Origin: Amblyomma americanum | Lineage: Eukaryota > Arthropoda > Arachnida > Ixodida > Ixodidae | Direction of reading: 5' to 3' | Assembly: GCF_052857255.1 (NCBI RefSeq) | Contig: NC_135505.1 | Location: 57,779,368 to 57,843,367, forward strand | Length of the DNA: 64,000 nt | Part shown: positions 33,705-46,324 of the stretch, in pieces | How positions within the stretch are numbered: the stretch's first letter is position 1 | How the letters are laid out: each line of letters starts with the position of its first letter | The notes under the pieces: generated by a model | What the model was told of the DNA's origin: nothing | What the model saw: the letters and a program-made list of their open reading frames with translations, nothing else | The model's database searches: none | Program-made: the position numbers and the translations under genes

Positions 33705-34880
33705 CGTTGTCACTACTCGACTGCGCATTCTACTGTGAGTGAATGGGAAGAGGTGGACGTCCACCTCGAACAGCGCGTCAATATAAAATTGTGTGTGGAG
33801 CTTGGAAAGAAAGCCACACGTAAGTATGAGCTCCTTTGTGACACTTATGGCAACAAGACATTATCGGTGGCGCGAGTTTTCAAGTGGCAAGGAGGTTCGT
33901 TTCGGGGAAAACGTTGGTGGAAGACGACACACGGCAAGGGCCCCCTTCAACCTCACGGAATGAAAATAACGTGACCCGTATCAGGGAAACCGTACAGCAA
34001 GACCGCACAATTAAAGTCCGCATGCTATCAGATGCTCTCGACATTAGTAAGACAACATGCCACCAAATTTTGCGTGAGAACTTGGAGAAAGAAAAGCTGA
34101 ATGCCAGACTTCTGCCGAACTCCCTCACACAGGACCAAAAGGACACGCGTACAACTGTGAGCGCTGATTTGCTATTCGAGGTGAAGGATGCGGCATTCGT
34201 CGACAGCATCATTGCTGAAGACGAAACATCGTGTTTTCAACATGATCCTCAAATAAATAGGCAGAGCGCCGAATGGCGCTCCACAAGCTCTCCGGCGTCG
34301 AGAAAGGTACGGCGACAGAAGACCAAAACAAAGACAATGCTAATAGATTCTTGTGATGCCAGAGGTGTCATACGCCATGAGCTCGCCTCACATGGGCTGA
34401 CGGTGAATCAGGAGTTTTATATCTTCGTGCTACAACACAGGCCTGATGCACTGCTCCACCGTCGCCTTGACTTACGGGCATCTGGACAACGGAGCCTTCT
34501 CCATGATAACGCAAGGCCGCACAGTGCTCTCAGCGTGACAAAATTTCGCGCTAAGCACAGCATTACTATACTTCTCCATCCGCCTTACTCGCCTGACCTC
34601 TCCCCATGCGATTTCTTTTCATGTTTCCTTGTGTGAAGAAAGCCCTAAAAGGTTGCTAGTTCGGGTGCGTGGCGGCCATTTAAGACGCTACGACAAAGAA
34701 GCTGATAGTCCTGCCAAAAGAAGCGTTTTATAACGGTTTCATAGACCTCAACAAGCGTTGGAAGCTGTGTATAGACTGCAAGGGAGAGCATTTCGAAGGG
34801 GTTCTGAAAAAATGATTTCAGTGTTAAACGCATTTTTTTAATAGACTCAGTCATGCAATTTTACGGACAAAGGTTGTAAG
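33705..34880 (+). pseudogene. mariner (Tc1/mariner) transposase, broken
   Basis: Frame 33735-33974 begins the N-terminal helix-turn-helix (EQRVNIKLCVELGKKATRKY); a one-base shift near 33885 moves to frame 33884-34636 (250 codons): KTLVEDDTRQGPPSTSRNE, TCHQILRENL, IIAEDETSCF (first Asp), LHDNARPH (second Asp), YSPDLSPCDFF (third Asp). Exactly 34 residues separate the last two Asp, the D34D spacing that defines mariner. A stop follows; the C-terminus survives in another frame (KEAFYNGFIDLNKRWKLCID). A terminal-repeat-like TTTTACGGACAAAGG lies at about 34860. The 5' end abuts the LINE B tail. Confidence 0.85.
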
Positions 34881-35430
34881 TCAGATGTAATGAGTTTCAA
34901 AGATGCAGCTGATCAGGTGCTTACAATAAAAGACCCACAGTGGCCGAATACAGTTATCTTGGGGTCAGCAAAAGGAAGGACGGAGAAAAAGAGAGCAATA
35001 AATGACAGATTAAAAACACGAATGGTATAAAGTGGATTCATTCAATTGAAAAGAAGCATAGTGTAGAACTATATCGATAATGGAAAATGCATAAAAAGAA
35101 GGAAGTGATCTGTAACTAAAGAACCGGTGCCCTACTCTGTGAAGCTAGGTGTGGGTGCCGTGGAACGCGCAGCTACCAAAAGAAATTTAGCGAAGATGAT
35201 GACACATGCGCTGTGTGTGGTAACTGTGTAGAAACAATTGAACACCTCATACTCAAATGTCATAGAATCCATCCAGATGTCGCTGTAGGCGCAGTCATTT
35301 TTCCTGTGGCCCTAAGGTTTAGAGATAACAACGACCATGTAAATAAACCTGGGATGGAAGTTAGCAAAAAGCCGTTGGACGATTGGTGGCTCTCAAGTAG
35401 AGAGAAGGCAGATGGTTAGAAGAGTAAGAA
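34881..35430 (+). pseudogene. LINE family B C-terminal fragment
   Basis: Frame 35213-35419 reads MCGNCVETIEHLILKCHRIHP and VSKKPLDDWWLSSREK, matching CVGCGEEGETAEHLILFC and LRLSDWWLKSREE of the element ending at 33.7 kb (C-x-x-C...H...C zinc-binding end plus a D-W-W motif). Upstream sequence to 34881 is too decayed to place. A separate truncated insertion of the same family. Confidence 0.7.
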
Positions 35431-35499
35431 AACGCAAGGAAAATAGTGCATTTTAATAACAATTTACAACACTGTTAAACATCGCAATCAAATAGGGGC

Positions 35500-35845
35500 A
35501 TCGCCAGCCTCTGTTTTCTACACAAGGTTTTCGATACCCCTCTAAATCAACAACCAATATTACTCATTCGAACCGCTTATATCGCTGCAGTGCCCATCCG
35601 TTTCAGAATGTCCGTCCATTTCTCCTCCCTTTTTCTCCGAACTGTTGAGCACTGGAATGCCCTACCCACCAATATCAATGCCATCACGCACACGTCTGTA
35701 TTTTCAGACGCTGTAAGCAATTAATTTCAAGGATATGACTTGTAGTTGTTCATCAATATCTTAACCCACTCCTTAGGTAATACACCCTGAAGGGGGTCTT
35801 TAGGGTGAATGAAGTAAAGTGAAAATAAAGAAAAAAAAGCCGAAC
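35500..35845 (+). pseudogene. LINE C-terminal end (CR1-like) with A-rich tail
   Basis: The plus strand at about 35630-35720 reads FLRTVEHWNALPTNI and THTSVFSDAVSN, the F-x-R-T-V-x-x-W-N-x-L-P motif closing CR1/Jockey-type ORF2 proteins, followed by a short UTR and AATAAAGAAAAAAAA (35826-35840). Only the last hundred or so codons are present. Confidence 0.55.
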
Positions 35846-35849
35846 ATGG

Positions 35850-35911
35850 AGGCAACTGCCACCATCCCTTTTCAAAGAGGACGCTCCTATCTTCCATACA
35901 TCCATCCTGTT
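35850..35911 (+). repeat. Isolated LINE family B 3' terminus
   Basis: GGAGGCAACTGCCACC and the conserved TTTCAAAGAGGACGCTCCTA then CATACATCCATCC match the 3' UTR hairpin and tail at 33637-33703. Only the last about 60 bp are present, directly after another LINE's A-tail. Confidence 0.55.
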
Positions 35912-38041
35912 TCCGGTCACGCCTGGGCGTCCCTCCCCCTCTTCTAGCTTCCGCGCGTGGTTTGATTGCTCGACGCTAGGGGTAGCGGCGATCTATGCCC
36001 GACAGAAAGCGGGTTCAAACTTGGTCGGGTCGGTCTGGGCAAGACCTACATATGGCGCCTCCTACTCGACCCGCAACGTCAGACTCATGTAAACAATGCT
36101 ATAGTGGGCGGCGATTTCTGGCCGCCACATTGTGGCTTAACATCTGCTGTTGTGTTTCTACGATAGGCAAGGCTGGAGGACGGGGGCAAAAGTGAGCTCA
36201 AAGAAGGACTGCAGGAAACAGGGGACTGGGGGGATGGGCTTAGGAGCATTGTATTGTGGACCCTGTTCCCAGAAGAAAAAAAAGAAAAATCTAAGTGCAG
36301 GGTTGAGGGGGTATTCTCTAAAAACACCCTCGCCTCCATCTCACCTCCCCGTCGCCCCTCGGTTTTTTTAGAGAGGCGCGAATTTCTTCTATCCCTCGTC
36401 TCTATGGCCAAAAAACCAAAGCACCCTTATGTTCCCCATGCAAAAGCAGCTCCCAGCGCAATTGTACTTAGGATCCAAAAAGGCGCGGTTTCCACGAAAA
36501 CACCAGAAATGGCAACACTGAAATTTAGCAGTCGTCGACAAAGGATACCTCAAAGGTTGCTCCACCTTAGTCTTGCTCTATTTCCAGCGCCTCACCGGAG
36601 TGGTAAGCAGGCGTGGTAGAAAGGGAACATTCTTTCCCGAGACAAAAGGAATCTGTCGTGCAGCCATCGCGAGGATAGTGGCTTTGTTGACAGCGCCCCG
36701 ATTTCGCGGGCTCCGGGCCGCGTTGCTAGAAGTACGATCACAACAGCAGGCCAACGAAAATCTTACCAGATAACACACGGTGGGTATCGTGCAATTATGA
36801 AGCAGCCTGTAATTGGAGCATTATTAGAACTTCACAGCACTTTTCACCAGGTGCAGTTCATTCATAGTAGCGATGATAAAAAAGAAAATAGACCTGGCTC
36901 ATTGCATTAATTGATTCTTCATTGAGTGCGGTCCTAACGCGATTGTGACGGACAGAACTGTTGGCCACTATACGGAATATATTTACGCGAAAGTAGGCAC
37001 CGGCACTTATGCCAGAGTTTTATTTTTAAGGTGATTTTGTTAATGCCTTTTTTATGTAAAATTGAAAAAGCACTTGCTGCATTCCTACTAGAATGCAAAT
37101 GTGCTGTCTTAAGCACTAGAAAGGAGTGCTTCATTTCTGATAAGAGTAGAAAAGAAAAAGCCCTTCAGGTAAAATGTTAATGATGAAATTACTCTCCTAA
37201 TAATGCTAATCAAATCTGCTATAGCTCTCCTGCTAATTAATGCTTACTGAAGCTTCACTGCGGATTCAGGGCAGGGGGCGACAACATACACAGGCTCACC
37301 AATGCATGGACGTTGTACTTGCACTTTTGCAATGAGAGGACGTGGTAAATAAACTCTTCAAAGTAGCGGTTCAAGGCAGATGGTGTAAATCGAGGCCTAC
37401 GTCTATCGTACGAAAGGGTGATCAAGCAGTGATCGTTGACTGCACGATTATTTATGTCATTAAGGTTTTGGCACATCTTCCCATTTTGTGTATGGCGCTG
37501 AAGGCAACTGAGTAGGCAAAGTAAATAGTCTCTTTTGATGCATTTCACTGTCAGATTTGATGTACACCCAAGCCAGAAAAAACTGCGTGCTGGACATATA
37601 GTCGCCCGACAATTTTGATACCTACTTTTTGCCGATTATTTTGCGACGAATTTTTTTAGGACGCTTAATGCATCCGGTCTAAGTAAATATAAGAAGAGTC
37701 CTTTTATTAAAGTAAAATATTCCATGTTCCATTCACAATTTTATTAGACGAAGCGTGACCTCATGACAATTCACTGATTAGCGGCGTGCTTGAAAACAAC
37801 TGATTTGATTTTTTGTTGAACGACTGTCTGCTATGTGTACTTGTCGGGAGCATATGGTGTGACAGCTCGGCAATTCTTGCCTGGATAATACCAGCTAACG
37901 CTTCTGCCCGCACATTTGTTGCCGCAGTTCTCAGTGGCTGCCTTTTCAGTGTAATTCTTGAAACTTTAATCACGGTGGTCTAATTGCTTATTGTATCAAA
38001 ATAAAACTAACAGCGCGAACTTCAGCAGCTAGGTATTCACT
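35912..38041. other. Unassigned sequence
   Basis: No domain recognised. Local structure: CTCTAAAAACACC (about 36316) and GGTTTTTTTAGAG (about 36361) form an imperfect inverted repeat. Frames such as 36254-36619 (plus) and 37255-37548 (minus) lack signatures. The 36.0-36.75 kb part is relatively GC-rich; 36.8-38.0 kb is AT-rich. Confidence 0.35.
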
Positions 38042-38140
38042 CCTTGATAACCTTGGTCCTGAAGACAACGACAAAGGGGCAAAGACAAGGAAGGCACAAG
38101 AAAGCAACAGGACAGGCGCCAACTTTCAGCGGAGGTTTTT
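38042..38140 (-). repeat. PLE-like 3' terminal sequence
   Basis: On minus, GAAAGTTGGCGCCTGTCCTG then TGCTTTCTTGTGCCTTCCTT resembles the ends of the Penelope-like relics at 51.9 kb (GTTAGCGCCCGTCCCCTCAA) and 53.1 kb. No coding sequence of the element is visible beside it. Confidence 0.4.
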
Positions 38141-38542
38141 TTACCAGAACCCTTGCATTTTCATTAATCTCCCGAGCCGTGTCGGAGAACATTATAAAAA
38201 AGAAAAAAAGTCAGCATTAATAATATTGGCGCTACTGCTAACAGCCAGGTAAACAGTTGAGCTTGTACATTAGATCACGCCACTCGAAAGAGATCAAAAC
38301 AAACTTTTTAGCCTGAGCCTAAAGACTCTTTGGGGTCACAAAAAATCAACAACTACCAGGAACGTGAATTCACCCGCACAACACAGAAGCGCACTTGTCA
38401 AATGCAAACAAGTAGCAAGAAAATTTTTCCAACACTCCTGCATTAACCTTTGGGGGACAGTGGGGCACATACGTCCCACTTTGTTTCGCATACTGAAGAA
38501 CTCATAACAGGCAGTGGGGGGCAGCAGTCCGACTTATGCTAT

Positions 38543-39526
38543 TGTCGCAAAATTCGGCGCATATTAAGCAAAAAACAACAGCGCGGAAGCAATCGCGCCC
38601 GCGCTCACCGTAAATAAAACTAACAGCGGAGATGGAACGCCGGAGAGCGCGTAACCTTGAGTGTGCTGCTGCCCTTTCCACTCTGCACGTCGGCGCGGCG
38701 CCAAAGGAAACACGGGCGCGCGCCGTCGAGTTTTCGCGAATGTCTGAGTAATATCTACTCAATGTCAACGGAGAGGGCATAACCTTGACCGCGCTAAGTA
38801 ATGCCCTCTCCCCATTTCTCTCGCGTCGATGACGGCGCAATGCCAGAAGGATGTGGAACGTTCTGGAAACCGGCTTTTGCGATTGACCAATGAGGTTCGC
38901 GTGCCCGGCGCGAGAAGGAGAAGGAAATTGTGCAGTTGATGCTGCGTGTATATGCGCGCCTCCTTGGCGCGAAAAAGGAGCAGACGCGGACCGCTGTCTG
39001 TTAGCCCGAGCCACCTTTTAAGCTTCAGATATGCGCGCCCGCTTGACTCACGGGAAAACACCACTAAACCACCACGGATCACCGAGGCAGCGATGGTCAA
39101 CCTGCGGAACGGCACCATCATATTCCTGAAGTCGTCGGGCTGTCGTAGTGCTTGGGGAACAAATTCATTTTGTTCGTAGTCTATTTCTTTTGTTTGTGCT
39201 CTCTAGGAGCAAAGGTTTCGTTGTATTGTAATCTCGATCAAGTGGTACTTTGCACGTGTTGCGTTGTATGAAAAAAAACTTTGTATGCGCTTGTACGTGT
39301 GAAAGTGAAATCCTCTGTCTGGTCTTTTTGCTGCATCAACTTTGTTTCGCCCCATTATGTGACTTGCGACCGGCGAAATCTGGGCCGCAAACGACCAACC
39401 CCCTTGTCACTCCAGCTGAGCTTGCCACGCTGAGTCCAAGGCATCTCCATTGTGACCGAGACGGCTACCCCCACACGCTCTAAGGGTGTCTGGGACTCCA
39501 TGCTTTAAGTGCGTAAAGAGGCGATG
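38543..39526 (+). repeat. Solo LTR of the 15-20 kb element, opposite orientation, TATA deleted
   Basis: Starts TGTCGCAAAATTCGGCGCAT (38543), matching the minus-strand LTR start TGTCACAAAATTCGGCGCAT, and ends with TAAGTGCGTAAAGAGGCGAT, matching GCGCAAAGTGGTGACA. Shared blocks include CTGTCTGTTAGCCCGAGCC and CACACGCTCTAAGGGTGTCT. Relative to both LTRs of the full element about 26 bp containing CTATAAAT are missing at about 38993, so the promoter TATA box is gone. No internal region flanks it, so LTR-LTR recombination probably left it. Confidence 0.8.
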
Positions 39527-40689
39527 GTTGTGCCCTCACATTCATTATTGCTCCAAAGAGTTATTTAAGAATGGTTTCTGCCGCGTCTATTAGATGAGGT
39601 AGCCAGTAGCGACATAAAAACTTTGTTCTTTTTGTCGGGCGCGTTGCAAGGTTTTGGCTATACTCGATCTAACAAAAACACATAACAAATTGTCTGGTGA
39701 ATTATTGTTTTTTTTCTATACAGAGAGCGTCAACTCTAGATAGCAACGTGCACTTTATCCGAAGATTTGAGGAGGCAGCTAGTGAGAAGAAAACACTCTG
39801 TTTTATCATGCTGAAAATAGTTTCACATTTAGGGATTGAAGATAGAGCGTTAACTTGCAAACATCGAATGTTGAGTTTCTTCATTGGCGCCAAATGATCA
39901 ATAGCCAAACATTAAAAATCGGTGGCAGCAAGAAGCCCTTAATAATGAATGTGGAGGATAAAACAAATGGCCAAACATATTTCCTGTCTCGGGTGAAGTT
40001 GGGACCATCGGCAAAGAACACAACCCTGTGAAAGTCGAACAAAGATGCAGATGTCATTGGTGTTCCAAGACGGGAGAAGTAGTGCGAAAAAGTTCATGAA
40101 GCGGTAAGAAGAAAATAGCTCAGTGAGGAAACCTATGTAGGTTACTGAGACAAATGGGTCCCATTTTATCGATCGTCATTTAGTGCTAACCGGACAAATA
40201 TATCCCACTTTTTTCAGGTAATTGTGGAATTGACTGAGAACTATTTACGTGCACCTCAACTGCTCGTGCGATCAAGTTTTTTTTCACCAATTTTGCAGAA
40301 ATCATGTTTTCACACGAAGAGTTAAGAAAACAATTGACAATGAAATAACAAATGACGAACAAGAACTCTGAAAAAATTGCGCGCATAAAAACTTAAAACC
40401 TGACAGGTATCGTATGAGCTTCAAAGTAATAAGAGAAGTACATGGTTCTGAAAAGTTAAAAGTCGTTAACACACTGCCAAGAACAAGGAAAAGTACACCC
40501 AAAATCTCAAAACTTTGAAGGCTAAAAGAACCTTTCAAGAAAAGGCGCCTTCGCTTCACTGATCGGTACGGACGGCCTGCTAACGCACATGTTTCCCGCT
40601 TTATAGATTAAGTAGGCCTCAACTAGCTTAATTTTACTTTCCTGTTCTTCAAAATAATTCTAATTTAATTCCGGACGTCTGTTATGGAA
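39527..40689. other. Unassigned
   Basis: AT-rich; no domain recognised. The longest frame (40302-40559, minus) is hydrophobic and has no signature. Confidence 0.35.
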
Positions 40690-40860
40690 AGTTTTGCAAT
40701 ACTCTACACAGAAGCTTCCAGTTTGTTGCACACGTTCCGCAAGTGTTCACTGGCGCGCTCATTGAAACAACAACCGGTTTTCCCTATGGAAATGAGACGG
40801 CACTTAAGGGAAATTAGGTGCGCACCTCGTGGCCTAGATTTTGTGCAATTCTTTTGAAGT
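40690..40860 (-). pseudogene. Penelope-like GIY-YIG endonuclease fragment
   Basis: The minus strand reads LISLKCRLISIGKTGCCFNER and then ASEHLRNVCNKLEAS before a stop. This matches the PLE endonuclease pattern in which a G-x-x-Y-I/V-G-Q-T-G-R-C-x-N-x-R-x-x-E-H motif follows the RT. Only this short core remains. Confidence 0.6.
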
Positions 40861-40902
40861 TTATAGTGCACCTCACGAAAAACCTTGGTACATTGGTGAG
40901 CG

Positions 40903-41340
40903 ATGATCTGTTCGTTGTGCGTAATTCTTCGAACGTCCTACCGCAACTTGAGTCTGCCTTGCCCAGACTACAATGGTTCATCCATCGAGTTTGACGAATT
41001 ATATTTGTCTATTCCTCATCAAAGACTCCTGTGTGCGGTCAAAAACACGATCATGACAACAGGTAAAGTTCAGTTTCAAACTGCCGCTGGAATTAGCAGC
41101 AACAGCTTTGTAACCTTGCTAGAATTGTACTTGAGTTCTACTGCAATTTCTTTCCAAGGAAGCTTCTTTGTCCTGAAAAGAAGTGTTTGTATAGCTTCTT
41201 CTATGGCGCCTATACTTTTTGACGTTTTCTTCTCAGCCATTGGGAATGCAATGTAAAGTCAACTAAATGGCCCGAGTGTTGTTTCTGTTTTTAGACATGA
41301 TGATGATATCCGATTATTCTGAAGGAGGTTACAGAGTGTT
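40903..41340 (+). pseudogene. Penelope-like reverse transcriptase fragment
   Basis: Frame 40903-41256 contains EFDELYLSIPHQRLLCAVKN (motif A with catalytic Asp), TGKVQFQTAAGISS, VTLLELYLSSTAISFQGSFF and KRSVCIASSMAPILFDVFF (motif B). After a frame break 41260-41320 reads VVSVFRHDDDIRLF, where F-R-Y-V-D-D-F-L carries the catalytic Asp pair in PLEs. PLE RTs are telomerase-like and usually fused to a GIY-YIG domain. Here RT points plus while the adjacent GIY-YIG piece points minus, so the two are not collinear. Confidence 0.7.
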
Positions 41341-41929
41341 ATTTAGTTGCCGCTGTAACGAGGACGCTACCCGTTTTCACCAAAAAAAAGACAAGGCTTC
41401 ACGTTTACATGAGCTGTACTAGTTAATAGCAAACTGCCGTTCTAAGACTTAGAGGTGCCCAAAATTTAATTTTGAGGTCGCCTTTTAACCACGGGAACTA
41501 AATCTACACGCAGTAGGCATTCCAAGAAACTTCAAATTATAGTGCTGTGCGTCTGCATTTCCTTTTTATAGGTATCAAACGTCAAGGCTCCCGCTTTTTT
41601 TTTTAAACTGACTTAAGAGAGTAGAACGAGTTAACCAACGCGTGAAGTGCCTTTTAGGCAGTCCCGTGGCGGCTTGCCGCTCTGCAATCGGTGGAGTTAT
41701 CCGTAGTAGTACGCTGAGTGATCTGCGAAAGCAGAGTCCGCGCGTATTTTTACTTCTGTGGTCCTATTTTGCAGCTGTGCTTTCTGCAACTAAAATTATT
41801 TATTCATGGAAGCCTGAAAAACAAAATAAATGCTGAAGCTAACCCGCTACGCGACTGGCTGAAAGACAGTGCATGCTTTTGGTTTATTCCTGCTACTTTC
41901 AGATTTCAGTTCAAAATACAGGAAAATGC
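41341..41929. other. Nothing recognised
   Basis: AT-rich sequence without a domain or repeat that I can identify. Confidence 0.4.
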
Positions 41930-42250
41930 GGCAGCCGGGACGTTTCACACGTACCGGCTCTGGCCGCGGCAGCCGCGTTTGGGTGGAGGCGAAACGCAAA
42001 GACGCCCGCGCACTGTATGATATCTGTGCACGTTCAAGGAGCCCAGATGGTGACAAATCATTCGGCGCCCTCAACTTCACAAACTCTGCATTTCTTCCTT
42101 CTTTCCCTCTCTCCTTCACTACTTCCGCAAGGTGGACTTGAGGTGTCCGCCGATATGTGAGCCAGTTACTGCATCTTTTTTCCCTTCACAAAACTTTCCT
42201 TTTGCTCTCGGCGCGGTTAAGGTGTCTATCCATAAGTGGTAGTACCACAC
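41930..42250 (+). repeat. tRNA-headed SINE, degenerate
   Basis: Plus-strand GCGGCAGCCGCGTTTGGGTGGA, GCACTGTATGATATCTGTGCACGTTCAAGG, CACTACTTCCGC, and GAGGTGTCCGCCGATATGTGAG with AGTTACTGC occur in the same order as in the intact SINE at 56.4-56.7 kb (read on minus). The B-box region is decayed (GGACGTTTCACACG). Directly after it, 42206-42245 repeats part of the tail (GGCGCGGTTAAGGTGTC), a second partial copy. Confidence 0.65.
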
Positions 42251-42259
42251 CCTTCCTCT

Positions 42260-42287
42260 ACCGAGTATGAAGGCTCTCATACTCGGT
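42260..42287. repeat. Perfect hairpin
   Basis: ACCGAGTATGA - AGGCTC - TCATACTCGGT gives an 11-bp stem with a 6-base loop. A second small one, GTGGTAGTACCAC, lies 10 bp upstream (42237-42249). Function unknown. Confidence 0.6.
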
Positions 42288-43431
<1,144 letters not shown>

Positions 43432-43756
43432 TGCGATTTTTGGATATTGCTTTGTCTAGACCTGAATTCAGTGCAGAAGCACGTAGTTATCCAAACTAGC
43501 AACGAGAAATGAAATACGCTGCATGGCTAATATCACAACTCGTCTTCATTTGCGCTCCAAAGAAAGCTAATAACGAGAATTTCCTTTTTTTCTCCTGCAA
43601 AGAAACCAAATGCCTCTTCGCCATTGCATGTTCTAAGCTACACAGCATTTAAACCGTGTCCAAATGTTTAATCCTAACAGCAGCGTTCCAAAGGAAACGC
43701 CACTGGTTTTGTACTGGACCACTTTCGCAATCGGTAAATTTTATTCACGATTTAGT

Positions 43757-43990
43757 CCGCCGCGGTTGCTCAGTGGTTATGGTGCTGGGCTGCTCACCCG
43801 AGAGACGCTGGTTCTATACCTGCCGCGGTGGTGGAATTTCGATGGAGGCGAAGGGCTAGAGGCCCCCGTGTGGTGCGCGGTGTCAGTGCATGTAAAGAAC
43901 CGCAGGCAGTCGTAATTATACGCAGCCCTCCACTGCAGCGTCCCGCATAGCCTGAGCCCCTTTGGCACGTTAAACTTCATAAAACCTTCA
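43757..43990 (+). repeat. tRNA-headed SINE, second subfamily
   Basis: Begins CCGCCGCGGTTGCTCAGTGG (A box) and has GGTTCTATACC (B box, consensus GGTTCGAnnC), then GGCCCCCGTGTGGTGCGC, GTCAGTGCATGTAAAGAACC and CACGTTAAACTTCATAAAAC. The head and middle match the other SINEs; the end (C-x-C-G-T-T-A-A-A-C) differs, so it is a separate subfamily shared with 45892-46088. Confidence 0.75.
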
Positions 43991-44700
43991 TTCTCGATTT
44001 GGCATATCTTTTCTTATTATTGAAGGCAACGGCAATCAGTATAACGTGCAGAGTGCCTTTTTTACACTTTATTTCACATTTCTATTTGTACATTTATTCA
44101 TTCGTGTCTTTATGTGCATTTTTATTTTTATTCCTTAGCTCTTTTGGACTTTGGAGAATGCGACAACCTCTATGAGATAGCATGATTCCAGCCACTGCAT
44201 TTTAATGCCAAATCACGTTCTGTGTTTCATTGCTGCATCATGCATATATGCTGCTTAATCACCGTTTATTGAACAATCTTGCACCGAAACACTAAGCAGC
44301 TCGGCAGCCGCAATAGCAGAAACTTTGCTGGGCAGTCGTCAAAGAAATTTCTGTCACAGTAATACTTTCCGATATTCTCTTTCTCCGCCCAGCGCACCAT
44401 AGACAAATTTATTACCCTCGCTGTGAGCTCTGTGCTTAAATTTATCTCACCATAACCTTGTTTATAATCTTTTCATACAGTGTTCCTGTCAGTGTATTTA
44501 ATGTATTCAAGTGCCATCATCGCTTTTAAGACACGATTGCTTTATTTAATATTGTCTTGTGTATTGCATGTTCTGCCTTTAGTTTGACTGTTAAAAATAT
44601 TAGCACTGAACCCGTATTAGCATGTTTTACCCTACGCTGTAAAAATCCCAAGAAGATGATTGACAGTATTTGGAAATAAATAAAATAAAATAAAATAAGA
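43991..44700 (+). repeat. Probable LINE 3' UTR with AAAAT pentamer tail
   Basis: Ends AATCCCAAGAAGATGATTGA then GGAAATAAATAAAATAAAAT (tail to about 44700), an (AAAAT)n repeat after an AATAAA-rich stretch. Such tails close several CR1-like LINEs. No coding part is recognisable, so this is a weak call. Confidence 0.4.
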
Positions 44701-45834
44701 GAAACAGCCCCTCCCGAGCGCGCTCACTTGAAATGATACGACGAAATTCCGGGATAATTCTGAAGCTTTAGAGCGCGGCTGCAGTCATTCTAGTGAAATC
44801 TGCTTGATTCTCTGTGAGAAAGTACACAAACGCATTTTAGTGGTCTGAGCAACAGACGCGAAGAAAAAAACATTTGGAAGCTTCGGAGAATTACTTATTT
44901 ATTTGAGGCATACAGAGAGTCATCACTTGTCGCAATATATTGAAACAGCTGGCATCCCTAGATAGATCTCGCAACAAAAGGCGGTGCACAATTTATTTCA
45001 CAGCTTACAACCGGTATTTCTCGTAGCCTCTGTTTCACGATCTTCGAGGTCACTCCTATGGTCTGTATCCAGCAGGCACCGGTCTACCATATTCGATGCA
45101 CGCTCCTCGTTCTGTTGGGCTGTTTATTTTCTCATGGCATCTACAGTTCCCTCCACACGGTGCCCCGTGAACTCCTGGGCGGCACTAATAATCAAGTGAA
45201 AAGAAGTGGTTCAGTGTGAAAACCTGTGGCAATTTTTGTGCACGCTGGCTTAAGAGAAACCACTCGAAAATATTCGCTGAATGAAATGATACGTAAAATA
45301 TTACAGAAGCAATATTTTTACTTTGGAGTGACTGCAGTCCAGCAGCCAGTAAAACAGCGAAATGGGCTTCTGAAAGCACGTCTTTATTGGGCTGCCTTAC
45401 ACCACGAGGAAATGAATGACTCAGTGACGCCGCAAGTAACATGTGAGTTGAACGGTCGTCGAAAAGAATGCCCAATTTAAACCTTACAACGAACTCACGA
45501 GATACAGCGTGCAAAGTGACCACAAGAGTCTGGAACAACGTAGAATCGCATGGCCCTCGGTGCGATCAATCGTGATGAATATGTTCGCGTCTTCGTCACA
45601 AACAAAGCGATAAAGCTGTGTGGCGGCGGCTTCGAAGAATGAACAAACAACCATTAAATAGCTTTGCGTCACGATGTGTGAAAAAGCGCGCGAGTTTTAT
45701 GTGGAATATGACTCCGAGTTAGCCCTAGTTTTATAACGACTGAATTCTGCTTAATCACTCCTTTCAACCGAATGTTCTTGCAAAACTGTGAAATTGCGAA
45801 AAAAAGAATGAGAAAATGAGCTGACGCTTCCCAT
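44701..45834. other. Unassigned
   Basis: Two opposed frames of 84-117 codons (45226-45480 plus, 45185-45538 minus) and a minus stretch near 45.1 kb (QNEERASNMVDRCLLDTDHR in a broken frame) have no known domain. The latter looks protein-like but has a stop upstream. Confidence 0.3.
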
Positions 45835-45891
45835 CGGTAAACTCACCATGCAGCAAAACTTCGAATACAAGTCTCTATGAAAAGTTTTTGG

Positions 45892-46088
45892 TTAATGGTT
45901 TATGTTCATGAGGTTTTAACATCCCAAAACGACTAAGCCAACGAGGGACGCCGCAGTGAAGAGCAAAGAAAATCTCGACCACCTGGAATTCTTTAACCTG
46001 CACTGACCTCGAGCCGTACACGGGCCTCTAGAATTTCGTCTCAATCGATATTTGACCGTCATAACCACTGAGCCACCGCAGCGGCACA
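45892..46088 (-). repeat. SINE inserted in the first copy of the duplicated segment
   Basis: Minus-strand order: GCCGCTGCGGTGGCTCAGTGG (A box, near 46085), degenerate B box (AATATCGATTGAG), GAGGCCCGTGTACGGCTCGA, GTCAGTGCAGGTTAAAGAAT, and GTTTTGGGATGTTAAAACCT tail. It matches 43757-43990. It interrupts the duplicated segment between TTTTTGG-like sequence and GTTTTACCATC. Confidence 0.8.
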
Positions 46089-46324
46089 ATGTTTTACCAT
46101 CTTCTGAAGCCAGAATTTCCTTCAGCTCACATTTTTTGTGGATCATTTGAACAACGCCACGAAATTAAATGGTTCTTGGCGCCGGAGCCAGTGCTCAAGT
46201 TTGCCTAAAAATGCGTTCTTGTGCTACAATATGTCTCCAGTCCACCAAATAGGGTTCCGTAGCTGAAATCCAGAATTAGGCACCAACTAAAACTCTTTTT
46301 TCGCTAGTTGGTTCATGGTGCAAG

